This document shows positions 17,045-24,377 of a stretch of 64,000 nt of DNA, piece after piece. Each line of letters begins with the position of its first letter. Position 1 is the stretch's first letter. This DNA comes from DATKJY01 sp964540105. GTDB taxonomy: Bacteria > Zixibacteria > MSB-5A5 > GN15 > FEB-12. The position numbers were made by a program, and so were the translations under genes. Location: the NCBI GenBank assembly GCA_964540105.1, contig CAZILL010000003.1:1-64000 (forward strand). Direction: 5' to 3'. A model generated the notes under the pieces. The model was given only the letters and a program-made list of their open reading frames with translations, made no database searches and had not been told where the DNA came from.

Positions 17045-18045
17045 CCGAACGTGTGACGATCCTCGGAGCCGGTGCGTGGGGTATGGCTGTGGCGCGCCTG
17101 CTAGACCTCAAGGGGGCAGAAGTTACCCTCTGGGCTTACGAAAAGGACGAATTTGCCAGCCTTTCCCGATTCCGAACCAATCCAACCCGACTGAAGGGAG
17201 TAACACTGGCTCCGAGTATCGATGTCACCAATGACCCCTCGAGGGCCGTTCTGGACTGCACATGGCTGGTGCTGGCAGTGCCGTCGCAATACCTGCGACC
17301 AGTGCTTGTGCGGATCCGCGGACAAATGCGTAATGAAGTAAGAATCGTGAATCTGGCCAAAGGAATCGAGACCGGAACACTCCTGCGGATGTCTGAAGTT
17401 ATCACAAGCGAGCTGGGAATCTCCAGGAATGAAATCGTGACGCTCTCGGGTCCTTCTCACGCCGAAGAAGTTGTCCTCGATATGCCAACGACGGTGGTCG
17501 CCGCCGGCGCATCTGAGGCGGCGGTTTCAGGCACCCAGGAGCTGTTCAGCGGGAGCGGTTTTCGAGTGTACTCAAGCAGCGATCTGATCGGAGTGGAGCT
17601 TGGTGGCGCCCTGAAGAATATCGTCGCCCTGGCCGCGGGTATTATTGACGGCCTCGGCTTTGGTGACAATACCAAGGGAGCGCTCATTACGCGCGGTCTC
17701 GCCGAAATCACCCGACTGGGCATCGCCCTGGGTGCCCAGGCTGAGACGTTCGCTGGGTTGTCAGGTATTGGCGACCTGGTCGCCACGTGTACATCGCGAC
17801 ACAGTCGTAACAGGTACGTAGGCCAGCGGATCGGACAGGGGGAGAGCCTGCAGGAGATTCTCGGCGGTATGACTACCGTGGCTGAGGGCGTGGAGACAAC
17901 GCGCTCAGGGTATGAGTTGGCCAAGCTGCATCACGTGGAGATGCCGATTACAACTCAAGTGTACCACGTGCTTTTCGGAGAGAGGCCGCCGTCAGAGGCT
18001 GTCGCGGAATTGATGGGACGAACTCTGAAGGCGGAAATTTGGTGA
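17041..18045 (+). CDS. gpsA: Glycerol-3-phosphate dehydrogenase [NAD(P)+]
   Basis: GpsA reduces dihydroxyacetone phosphate to glycerol-3-phosphate for lipid synthesis. The N-terminal Rossmann motif is ILGAGAWGMAVARLL (GxGxxG variant GAGAWG). Substrate-binding motifs include NLAKGIE, LSGPSHAEEV, the catalytic-lysine region GGALKNIVALAAGI and GLSGIGDLVATCTSRHSRN. Length 334 residues. It overlaps plsY by 4 nt, giving a two-gene phospholipid operon. Confidence 0.97.
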   Translation: MTERVTILGAGAWGMAVARLLDLKGAEVTLWAYEKDEFASLSRFRTNPTRLKGVTLAPSIDVTNDPSRAVLDCTWLVLAVPSQYLRPVLVRIRGQMRNEVRIVNLAKGIETGTLLRMSEVITSELGISRNEIVTLSGPSHAEEVVLDMPTTVVAAGASEAAVSGTQELFSGSGFRVYSSSDLIGVELGGALKNIVALAAGIIDGLGFGDNTKGALITRGLAEITRLGIALGAQAETFAGLSGIGDLVATCTSRHSRNRYVGQRIGQGESLQEILGGMTTVAEGVETTRSGYELAKLHHVEMPITTQVYHVLFGERPPSEAVAELMGRTLKAEIW

Positions 18046-18072
18046 CAGAATCAGAATCATGGGTGGGAAAGT

Positions 18073-18429
18073 ATGAGTATTGCCAACGGAAACAAGAAGC
18101 TCTATTACTCGATCAGCGAGGTCGCCCGTATGACCGGCCTTGAGGCGTATGTCCTTCGATATTGGGAGAAGGAGTTTCCGGCGCTCAAGCCGAAGAAGAA
18201 TCGAGGCGGAAATCGCCTCTACACAGTCGAAGACATCGAGCTGGTCAATCGCATCCAGCATTTGCGCCACACCGAAAAGCTCACCATCGCCGGAGCGCGC
18301 AAGCACTTGACCATGAGGCGCGGCGCCGAGTCGGCCATTGAAACCGACACCACCCGCAGCGCCCGCGTTCGAACACTCATCGGCAAGATCAAGAGAGAAG
18401 TCGATGAGCTTCGCAAACTTTTCCCTTGA
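18073..18429 (+). CDS. MerR-family transcriptional regulator
   Basis: This 118-residue protein has the MerR winged helix at the N-terminus: YYSISEVARMTGLEAYVLRYWE, then EFPALKPKKNRGGNRLYTVEDIELVNRIQHL. No cysteine-based metal site is present after it; the C-terminal part is a short basic helix (GKIKREVDELRKL). Stand-alone MerR domains of this size are often placed after gpsA or near DNA-binding ihf genes in other bacteria; the ligand is unknown. It starts 27 nt after gpsA. Confidence 0.85.
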   Translation: MSIANGNKKLYYSISEVARMTGLEAYVLRYWEKEFPALKPKKNRGGNRLYTVEDIELVNRIQHLRHTEKLTIAGARKHLTMRRGAESAIETDTTRSARVRTLIGKIKREVDELRKLFP

Positions 18430-18493
18430 GTTGTGCCCGCTTTTCGATAGATTGAGTATCTCCACTGTCAGTATCGTAGGTGGAAACGACTGT

Positions 18494-18570
18494 CGGAGCG
18501 TAGCGCAGTTGGTTAGCGCACTCGCTTGGGGTGCGAGAGGTCGGCCGTTCGAATCGGCTCGCTCCGACCA
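18494..18570 (+). tRNA. tRNA-Pro (anticodon GGG)
   Basis: The acceptor stem CGGAGCG pairs with CGCTCCG, followed by discriminator A and an encoded CCA. The D arm is GCGC/GCGC, the anticodon arm CTCGC-TTGGGGT-GCGAG gives anticodon GGG, and the T arm has TTCGAAT. C1-G72 and A73 fit bacterial tRNA-Pro. Confidence 0.95.
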
Positions 18571-18620
18571 TACTTGTATGGAATTCCTGGCCACACCAAT
18601 GGAACGAGAAGAATAACGTC

Positions 18621-19310
18621 GTGAGCCATGTGCCACCTGACCGCAGTTTTTCCTGCCTGGTCGTAGTGCCCGTCTACAATGCCTCCGAGCATCTGCCGGA
18701 GCTCATTCGGCGCATGCGCGAATACGTGTGCGACGAGAACATGCTCTTTGTCAACGACGGATCCTCGGATGACAGTCTGGAGATCATCAAGAGAGAACAC
18801 TTGGCGCATGTTACGTATGCCAAGAATTGTGGCAAGGGTATCGCATTGAGAGCCGCCTTCTCTTTTGCGATATCACAAGGTTACCGGTCAGTCATAACGA
18901 TCGACTCCGATCTGCAACATCAGCCCGAGGAACTGCCCCGCTTGTTTGCTCGAGACGATGGCAAACGGATAGTCATCGGTACCAGGGATCTCAATTTTCG
19001 AATTATGCCTACTGCCAGATGTGCGTCCAACAACTTGCTGTCGCTCGTCATCTCCGTTCTGTCGTCTCAGAGAATACGTGATAGTCAGTCAGGTTACCGA
19101 TTGATTCCGACTGCCGTGCTGAGAAAGATTCCCCTTTTGGCAACCCGCTATGACATCGAGACCGAATTGATCCTCAAGGCAGGCGCACTCGGCATTAGAA
19201 TCGAGGAGATACCGATTTCGACCATCTATGCCGGCTCGAAGTCCTACATTAGTCCCTACCGAGATACCCAGAGGTTTGCGCAGCAGCTTTGGCGGAGAAT
19301 CTGGCAGTGA
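18621..19310 (+). CDS. Glycosyltransferase family 2, DPM1-like
   Basis: The protein (229 residues from a GTG start) is a GT-A fold glycosyltransferase. It begins with SCLVVVPVYNASEHLPELI, has FVNDGSSDDSLEII, the metal-binding DSDLQHQPEELP and DSQSGYRLIPTAVL, all as in polyprenyl-phosphate mannose/glucose synthases. The donor and acceptor cannot be told. The reading frame is open into the tRNA-Pro gene upstream, so an internal start is required; the GTG at 18621 gives the shortest sensible N-terminus, but its ribosome-binding site is weak. Confidence 0.82.
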   Translation: MSHVPPDRSFSCLVVVPVYNASEHLPELIRRMREYVCDENMLFVNDGSSDDSLEIIKREHLAHVTYAKNCGKGIALRAAFSFAISQGYRSVITIDSDLQHQPEELPRLFARDDGKRIVIGTRDLNFRIMPTARCASNNLLSLVISVLSSQRIRDSQSGYRLIPTAVLRKIPLLATRYDIETELILKAGALGIRIEEIPISTIYAGSKSYISPYRDTQRFAQQLWRRIWQ

Positions 19311-19379
19311 ACAGCGTGTCTACGAATACGGAGTCGGCACAACTCTCGTCCGCTCATTTAGCTCGATGTGTGAGGCGCT

Positions 19380-20141
19380 ATGGCAGATAGAAAACGAATC
19401 CTGATCACCAACGATGATGGTTATTTCTCCGACGGCATCAACGCTCTCTTTCGCGAATTGTCGCGAAAGCACGATGTCTATATGGTGGCCCCGGATCGTG
19501 AGCAATCCGCCAGTTCGCACTCGTTGACTCTCAACCACCCGCTTCGGATTCATCGCCTTGATAAGTTTCGATACGCGACCGACGGAACACCCACCGACTG
19601 CGTAATGCTCGGAATTCACTTGCTGTTCAAAAAGCGTCGGCCGGACATGATCGTCTCGGGGATCAACCACGGTGGTAATATGGGAGACGACGTGACCTAT
19701 TCAGGCACGATCGCCGCGGCCATCGAAGGAGCCATTCTGGGGATCCCGTCCCTCGCCATCTCCATGGCCAATTATGAGCCGGGATTCTCCATGGTTCGCG
19801 CGGCGCGGTTTGTCGGCCGGTTTATCAAACTCTATCCTGCGCTCGAACTTGACGCAAATACCTTCCTGAATATCAACCTGCCGGCCGACAACGGGCGAGC
19901 CTACCAGCGTATCACGTTTACGTTGCAGGGCGTTCGCCATTACAAAGATATTGTCATTCACAAAACAGACCCTCGCGGCAAGGCCTATTACTGGATAGGG
20001 GGAAAGCCAACCTGGAAATTCACCGAAGGGTCAGACTTCGATGCTGTTGAACGCGGACTCGTGTCGATTACACCAATGAAACTCGAATTCACTGACGGTG
20101 CAGTATTGGAACGACTCTCGAAACAGAAATTCAAGTTATGA
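19380..20141 (+). CDS. surE: 5'-nucleotidase / survival protein SurE
   Basis: SurE is a metal-dependent nucleoside monophosphatase. The N-terminal motif RILITNDDGYFSDGINAL carries the paired metal-binding aspartates, followed by VVAPDREQSASSHSLTL-like VAPDREQSASSHSLTL, GTPTDCVMLGI, and DMIVSGINHGGNMGDDVTYS GTIAAAIEG, the last covering the active-site Asn and Ser. Length 253 is normal. The C-terminus includes GLVSITPMKLEFTD. Confidence 0.96.
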   Translation: MADRKRILITNDDGYFSDGINALFRELSRKHDVYMVAPDREQSASSHSLTLNHPLRIHRLDKFRYATDGTPTDCVMLGIHLLFKKRRPDMIVSGINHGGNMGDDVTYSGTIAAAIEGAILGIPSLAISMANYEPGFSMVRAARFVGRFIKLYPALELDANTFLNINLPADNGRAYQRITFTLQGVRHYKDIVIHKTDPRGKAYYWIGGKPTWKFTEGSDFDAVERGLVSITPMKLEFTDGAVLERLSKQKFKL

Positions 20142-20217
20142 TACCTGTCGTGTCAGCATGTCGACAAAACAGTTGACAACCGTCGTAGCGAAACCGTAAC
20201 TTGGAAATCGGCATATT

Positions 20218-20290
20218 CGGGGCGTAGCGCAGTTGGTAGCGCGCTTGGTTCGGGACTAAGAGGTCGCTGGTTCAAATCCAGTCGCCCCGA
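20218..20290 (+). tRNA. tRNA-Pro (anticodon CGG)
   Basis: The acceptor stem CGGGGCG pairs with CGCCCCG and discriminator A73. The anticodon arm CTTGG-TTCGGGA-CTAAG gives anticodon CGG, and the T loop is TTCAAAT. Unlike the other tRNA-Pro in the window, CCA is not encoded (A is followed by TAT), so it must be added after transcription. Confidence 0.94.
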
Positions 20291-20382
20291 TATTTAGTGG
20301 ATGGTCATCAAATCAGTGAGTTATCAGGCAAATTGGAAGCGCATGGACTTCGTCGTCGCTGTACAATGAAGTGACTCAGTGT

Positions 20383-20856
20383 ATGCCAGAGAGCCGAAAG
20401 CCAGTCATTGCCGTCATTGGAGCAGGCAGATGTTCCAAGAAACTTCGTGACCTCGCTGCCGAACTAGGGGGACATATCGCCAGGGCTGGCGCTGTGCTCG
20501 TGTGCGGCGGTCTGGGTGGCGTCATGGAAGGAGCTGCGCGCGGCGCGCGAGCCGCCGGAGGTACAACCATCGGCATTCTTCCTACCGACCAGAGTGCCGA
20601 CGCCAATGACTTCATAGATTACGTGATTCCGACAGGTTTGGGCGAAGTCCGCAACATCATTGTGGTACGAACGGCGGAAGCGGTTATTGCCCTGCCAGGA
20701 AAGTACGGCACGCTCACAGAAATGGCTTTCGCACTTCTGTCCGAAAAGCCAGTAATCTCCATGTCCGCGTGGAACCTCGGTGATGAAATCCATTATGCCG
20801 ACGAGCCTGCTGAAGCTGTCCGGTTGGCTCTGGAACTTGCGGCCGTCAGGAAATGA
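20383..20856 (+). CDS. LOG/SLOG-family Rossmann protein
   Basis: The fold resembles the lysine-decarboxylase-like LOG group (TIGR00725-type). Motifs are PVIAVIGAGRCSKKL, LVCGGLGGVMEGAARGARA and ALPGKYGTLTEMAFAL, the last a variant of the PGGxGTxxE nucleotide-binding motif. Members bind nucleotides; some LOG proteins release cytokinin-like bases, but this clade has no firm activity. A GTG at 20371 is an alternative start. Its stop overlaps acyP by 4 nt, and an adenine salvage gene (apt) follows, which fits a nucleotide-related role. Confidence 0.82.
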   Translation: MPESRKPVIAVIGAGRCSKKLRDLAAELGGHIARAGAVLVCGGLGGVMEGAARGARAAGGTTIGILPTDQSADANDFIDYVIPTGLGEVRNIIVVRTAEAVIALPGKYGTLTEMAFALLSEKPVISMSAWNLGDEIHYADEPAEAVRLALELAAVRK

Positions 20857-21131
20857 CTCTCGCCGCCGCTGAAATCGTCGTAACGGGCTACGTGCAAGGG
20901 GTTGGCTTCCGGCATTTTTGTCTTGTGAACGCCAATCAACTGGGACTTACGGGCACAGTACGCAATGACCAGGGTGGGAGTGTGTCGATTCACGCAGAAG
21001 GGGAAAAAGGGGCGATTGAGGAGCTGATTGTGACACTCGGAAAGGGGCCGTCCAATGCCATGGTCTCCGAAGTGGGTGTACAATGGACAGCGTTCACAGG
21101 GAAATTCGAGAGATTTGAAATAACCCGTTGA
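20853..21131 (+). CDS. acyP: Acylphosphatase
   Basis: Acylphosphatase hydrolyses carboxyl-phosphate bonds. The 92-residue protein has the phosphate-binding motif GYVQGVGFRHFCLVNA with the catalytic Arg and the second motif TGTVRNDQGGSVSIHAEGE with the catalytic Asn. It overlaps the preceding gene (ATGA) and ends 7 nt before apt. Confidence 0.94.
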   Translation: MTLAAAEIVVTGYVQGVGFRHFCLVNANQLGLTGTVRNDQGGSVSIHAEGEKGAIEELIVTLGKGPSNAMVSEVGVQWTAFTGKFERFEITR

Positions 21132-21138
21132 GGGAAAT

Positions 21139-21663
21139 GTGGAACAACTGAAACAGTATATACGAAGCGTACCCGGGTTTCCCAAGCCGGGCATCAACTT
21201 CTTTGACATCACCACCCTTTTTCAGGACCCCAAGGGATTCGGTTTGGCGCTTGACGCCATGGCGGCGTTCATCGAAGGGAAACAAGCGAACAAGATCGTC
21301 GGTATTGAGGCGCGCGGCTTTGTCCTGGGTGCCGCATTAGCAGATCGCCTTAAGATCGGTCTGGCTCTTGCCCGAAAGCCCGGGAAGTTGCCATACAGGA
21401 CGATCTCTCAGGAATACGAGCTGGAGTACGGAACCGACCGGCTCCATCTCCATGCAGATGCCGTCATCCCTGGGGAACGGGTCGTTGTCGTCGATGACCT
21501 GATTGCTACGGGGGGCACTCTCGTCGCCGGTTGCAAACTCGTAGAGCAGCTGGGCGGAACGGTTGTCGGCATTTCTTGCGTGATAGGGCTGACCTTTCTT
21601 CCCCACCATGAGAAGCTATCAGGGTACGATGTAAATTATCTGATCTCGTATGATTCCGAATGA
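21139..21663 (+). CDS. apt: Adenine phosphoribosyltransferase
   Basis: Apt converts adenine and PRPP to AMP. The 174-residue protein has IRSVPGFPKPGINFFDITTL at the N-terminus, IVGIEARGFVLGAALAD, the flexible loop RKPGKLPYRTISQEYELEYG and the PRPP-binding motif VVVVDDLIATGGTLVAG. It starts with GTG preceded by GAGGGAAAT. Confidence 0.97.
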   Translation: MEQLKQYIRSVPGFPKPGINFFDITTLFQDPKGFGLALDAMAAFIEGKQANKIVGIEARGFVLGAALADRLKIGLALARKPGKLPYRTISQEYELEYGTDRLHLHADAVIPGERVVVVDDLIATGGTLVAGCKLVEQLGGTVVGISCVIGLTFLPHHEKLSGYDVNYLISYDSE

Positions 21664-21733
21664 GGTCGAACTTGCGCCACGATTCATGCAGCCGTATGTT
21701 CACACCTGTCAGGCAGAGGCTGTTCGGAGATTA

Positions 21734-21807
21734 GCCCCCGTAGCTCAGTTGGATAGAGCGACGGTTTCCTAAACCGCAGGTCGCAGGTTCAATTCCTGCC
21801 GGGGGTA
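21734..21807 (+). tRNA. tRNA-Arg (anticodon CCT)
   Basis: The acceptor stem is GCCCCCG/CGGGGGT (terminal G-U). The D arm is GCTC/GAGC, the anticodon arm ACGGT-TTCCTAA-ACCGC gives anticodon CCT (outermost pair A-C is mismatched), and the T arm GCAGG-TTCAATT-CCTGC is perfect. CCA is not encoded. Confidence 0.93.
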
Positions 21808-21898
21808 TATCTTGCCCGACGGGAGCGGCAAGGCCGTAGGTGCCACAAATCGTTCAAGAATATGGGGGTTAGGCAGCATTTCCGACGATCGAAATCGT

Positions 21899-21928
21899 TT
21901 GACAGGGTACCGAAGGAAGGCATATATT
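21899..21928 (+). promoter_or_regulatory. Sigma-70-type promoter for the 22001 gene
   Basis: TTGACA at 21899-21904 and TATATT at 21923-21928 are separated by 18 bp. The expected start point is about 65 nt before the ATG at 22001. A second TTGACA at 21943 lacks a clear -10 partner. Confidence 0.6.
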
Positions 21929-22000
21929 CGTTGGTTGTTTTGTTGACATGGTTCGTCTTGTGATAAGAATCTGTTTCTGAGAATAGAAGGAGTGGTTGGG

Positions 22001-23566
22001 ATGAAAGGGTTACTCGGAATTGCGGCGAGCATTATTGTGGTTCTCAGCTCGACTGCATTTGGCCAGTATGGTCGATTCAAGCTGGATTACGCGAATAACG
22101 AATACAATCTGGATTCACAGTTGGTCTACCGCGCTGTCGGTCAGCTGAAGAATTTCGATTTCACCGGTAGCGGGGCTCGCGCGGCTGGAATGGGGAAGGC
22201 CTATCTTGGAGTCTCAGACGACGTTACTGCAGGAAGCTGGAACCCGGCGGGATTGATTGTTCATCAGAAGCCGATGATGGGCTTCTCCGCGGGGTCGATG
22301 GCATCTCGAGGGAACGTCAATTCCGGCCTCAGCACCGTTAACCTGAAGAGTTCCTTTTCGAATATCGGCTACGTCGGATTTGTATCTCCGATCAGGATAA
22401 GAGGGCACCAGTTCGTCGGATCGGCTTCCTACGGATTGTTGACCGAGGAATACGACGAGAGCGCCTTTGAGACGGAGTTCACTTTTCCTATTCTGACTGG
22501 TCCAGGCACTTTCGAGATGATTCCGGGAAAGTACGAGCGATCAGTCAAAACTCACAATGCTCCGTACATTGTCAACCTTGGTTTCGGTACGAGAATATAC
22601 CGGTCAGTTTCCTTTGGTCTTTCTCTGAATATCTACACCGGTGGATCAGTGATGAATCGAACCAATGTCTATACTTTCGAGAACTTTCCCGAGTTTGGCA
22701 CGGGATCGTTCCAGCGCTCGACAGCGATCGGGATCCAGGACGTCATAGACACGGTCAAGTACTCGGGCGTCAATTTTGCCCTTGGCCTGAAACATAATGG
22801 CGAGAGATTGAGCGCGGGCCTTGTAGTCAAGACTCCGTTTTCACTCAGCGCAAGTTATGCGACCACGATCCTTAATAAGACATCCTTTGCGGGATTGATC
22901 ATTCGAGACGGTACCGATACAACATATCGGGATAACAACCTCTACAAGATCGAGGTCCCCATGATTGTCGGCGCCGGCATAGGTTACAAGGCCTCGGAAA
23001 AAATCCTGTTGGCCCTTGATGCAGAGCTTCGCCTGTTCTCGGGCGGCAAGATCCAGGATCGCCAGTCAGTGAAGATCAAACCGGGGGGAAGCACTGTCGA
23101 TTCTTTTTCCTTCAGCGACCCGGATTACCGCAATTCGTTCGTCCTGAGAACAGGAGCCGAGTACACGTGGGAGACCGGGAGTAGTTTGTTTCCAAAGATC
23201 CCGCTTCGCGCTGGGTTTGCGTTTGTCCCAACCGCCGTCCCTTCCGTGACCGGCGCTCTCGCCGTCTACAATCTTGACTCGATTGAGTATAATTTTCTCG
23301 GTGAACCTGTTGACACCGCCTTTCACTACTCGCTTGAGACTTCATCATCAAAGGCTGTCTTGATGTATGCCTTGTCGGCAGGGATCGGGCTGCAATGGTC
23401 GCAGGTGCATATCGACTTCGCCTACACGTTTTCCATGCTGACCCGCAGCCAGATCGTCGGACTTGATCCCGTTCGAGATAACCTCAATTGGTCGTACCCG
23501 GCCATTATCAGCGAGGGGAAGACCCGAGATCACAGCTTCATGATGACATTCACAGGATACTTCTAA
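22001..23566 (+). CDS. Outer-membrane transport protein, OmpP1/FadL-like
   Basis: The N-terminus is a signal peptide (MKGLLGIAASIIVVLSS, cleavage near AFGQ). The mature protein has the pattern RAAGMGKAYLGVSDDVTAGS-WNPAGL, which resembles the N-terminal hatch of the FadL/OmpP1 and PorV-type families. Many alternating aromatic strands follow, and it ends in FMMTFTGYF with a C-terminal Phe as in barrel proteins. A hydrophobic-substrate channel is likely by homology, but substrate and exact family are uncertain. 521 residues; AGAAGGAGT precedes the ATG. Confidence 0.8.
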   Translation: MKGLLGIAASIIVVLSSTAFGQYGRFKLDYANNEYNLDSQLVYRAVGQLKNFDFTGSGARAAGMGKAYLGVSDDVTAGSWNPAGLIVHQKPMMGFSAGSMASRGNVNSGLSTVNLKSSFSNIGYVGFVSPIRIRGHQFVGSASYGLLTEEYDESAFETEFTFPILTGPGTFEMIPGKYERSVKTHNAPYIVNLGFGTRIYRSVSFGLSLNIYTGGSVMNRTNVYTFENFPEFGTGSFQRSTAIGIQDVIDTVKYSGVNFALGLKHNGERLSAGLVVKTPFSLSASYATTILNKTSFAGLIIRDGTDTTYRDNNLYKIEVPMIVGAGIGYKASEKILLALDAELRLFSGGKIQDRQSVKIKPGGSTVDSFSFSDPDYRNSFVLRTGAEYTWETGSSLFPKIPLRAGFAFVPTAVPSVTGALAVYNLDSIEYNFLGEPVDTAFHYSLETSSSKAVLMYALSAGIGLQWSQVHIDFAYTFSMLTRSQIVGLDPVRDNLNWSYPAIISEGKTRDHSFMMTFTGYF

Positions 23567-23681
23567 TGACTCGATTCGGTTCTTCGTACCTTATCTCATT
23601 GACCGTTACGAGGCAGACTCAGGTTCGTGCGCTAACGTTCCGATAGAACTAAGATTGAGATGATTCGCCCAGAGGAGATAC

Positions 23682-24368
23682 ATGCAGAATAAGGTTAAGC
23701 TGACCAAACGACAGATCAAGGAAGATAAGTTTGCCACCTTCATGCTGACCACGAAAGATCAGTTCATGATCAACTGGCAATTGTACGTAATCGGCATTGC
23801 GGTTGTTGGTCTGCTGATCACCGCGGGGGTCTACTACCTTACGACTCGCACGAGCGCCAATGACGAAGCAGGCTCGAAGCTCGCCACCGCCATCCTTGAC
23901 TATCGTCAGGGGAATAATCAGGTGGCGATTCTCGGACTTACCCAGGTCGCCGAGAACTACTCTGGTGACGACGCCGGCGAGCAAGCGACGTTTCTACTCG
24001 GCAAGGTCAGCTTGGAGAGCAAGAATTACCCCGATGCGATACGTTACTATGAAGAATATCTCTCGAAATACAAGACCGACAAGCTGGCACGAGCTGCGGC
24101 CCTGGCCGGAATCGCTGCCTCGAACGAAAATCAGGGAAGCTACTCTGACGCGGCCGGGAAATTCATGAGCGCTGTGGACGAGTATCCGAACGGACCCCTG
24201 GTCGCCGACTACAATCTTGGCGCTATGCGCTGCTATCTGCTGCAGGGGGACGTCGACAAAGCAAAGGAACGCCTTGAAGTCATTAAGGACAAGCATTCAG
24301 GAACATCTGCGTATAATGTGGCCCTGAGAATGTTCGCTGAAAAAGCAGGAGCTCAGGCCAAGTCGTGA
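23682..24368 (+). CDS. Membrane-anchored TPR protein, YfgM-like
   Basis: A cytosolic basic N-terminus is followed by one membrane helix at about residues 35-54 (LYVIGIAVVGLLITAGVYYL). The remaining part is made of tetratricopeptide-like helical repeats (LDYRQGNNQVAILGLTQVAE, NYPDAIRYYEEYLSKYKTD, GSYSDAAGKFMSAVDEYPN, GDVDKAKERLEVIK). This architecture resembles YfgM, a periplasmic chaperone partner of SecYEG. The family assignment is by architecture. It is followed 10 nt later by a GH57 gene. GAGGAG precedes the ATG. Confidence 0.75.
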   Translation: MQNKVKLTKRQIKEDKFATFMLTTKDQFMINWQLYVIGIAVVGLLITAGVYYLTTRTSANDEAGSKLATAILDYRQGNNQVAILGLTQVAENYSGDDAGEQATFLLGKVSLESKNYPDAIRYYEEYLSKYKTDKLARAAALAGIAASNENQGSYSDAAGKFMSAVDEYPNGPLVADYNLGAMRCYLLQGDVDKAKERLEVIKDKHSGTSAYNVALRMFAEKAGAQAKS

Positions 24369-24377
24369 TGGCCGCTC

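Noticed and set aside
21943..21971. Second TTGACA before the FadL-like gene as a promoter
   Set aside because: No -10 hexamer at 16-18 bp; the upstream TTGACA-18-TATATT pair is better.
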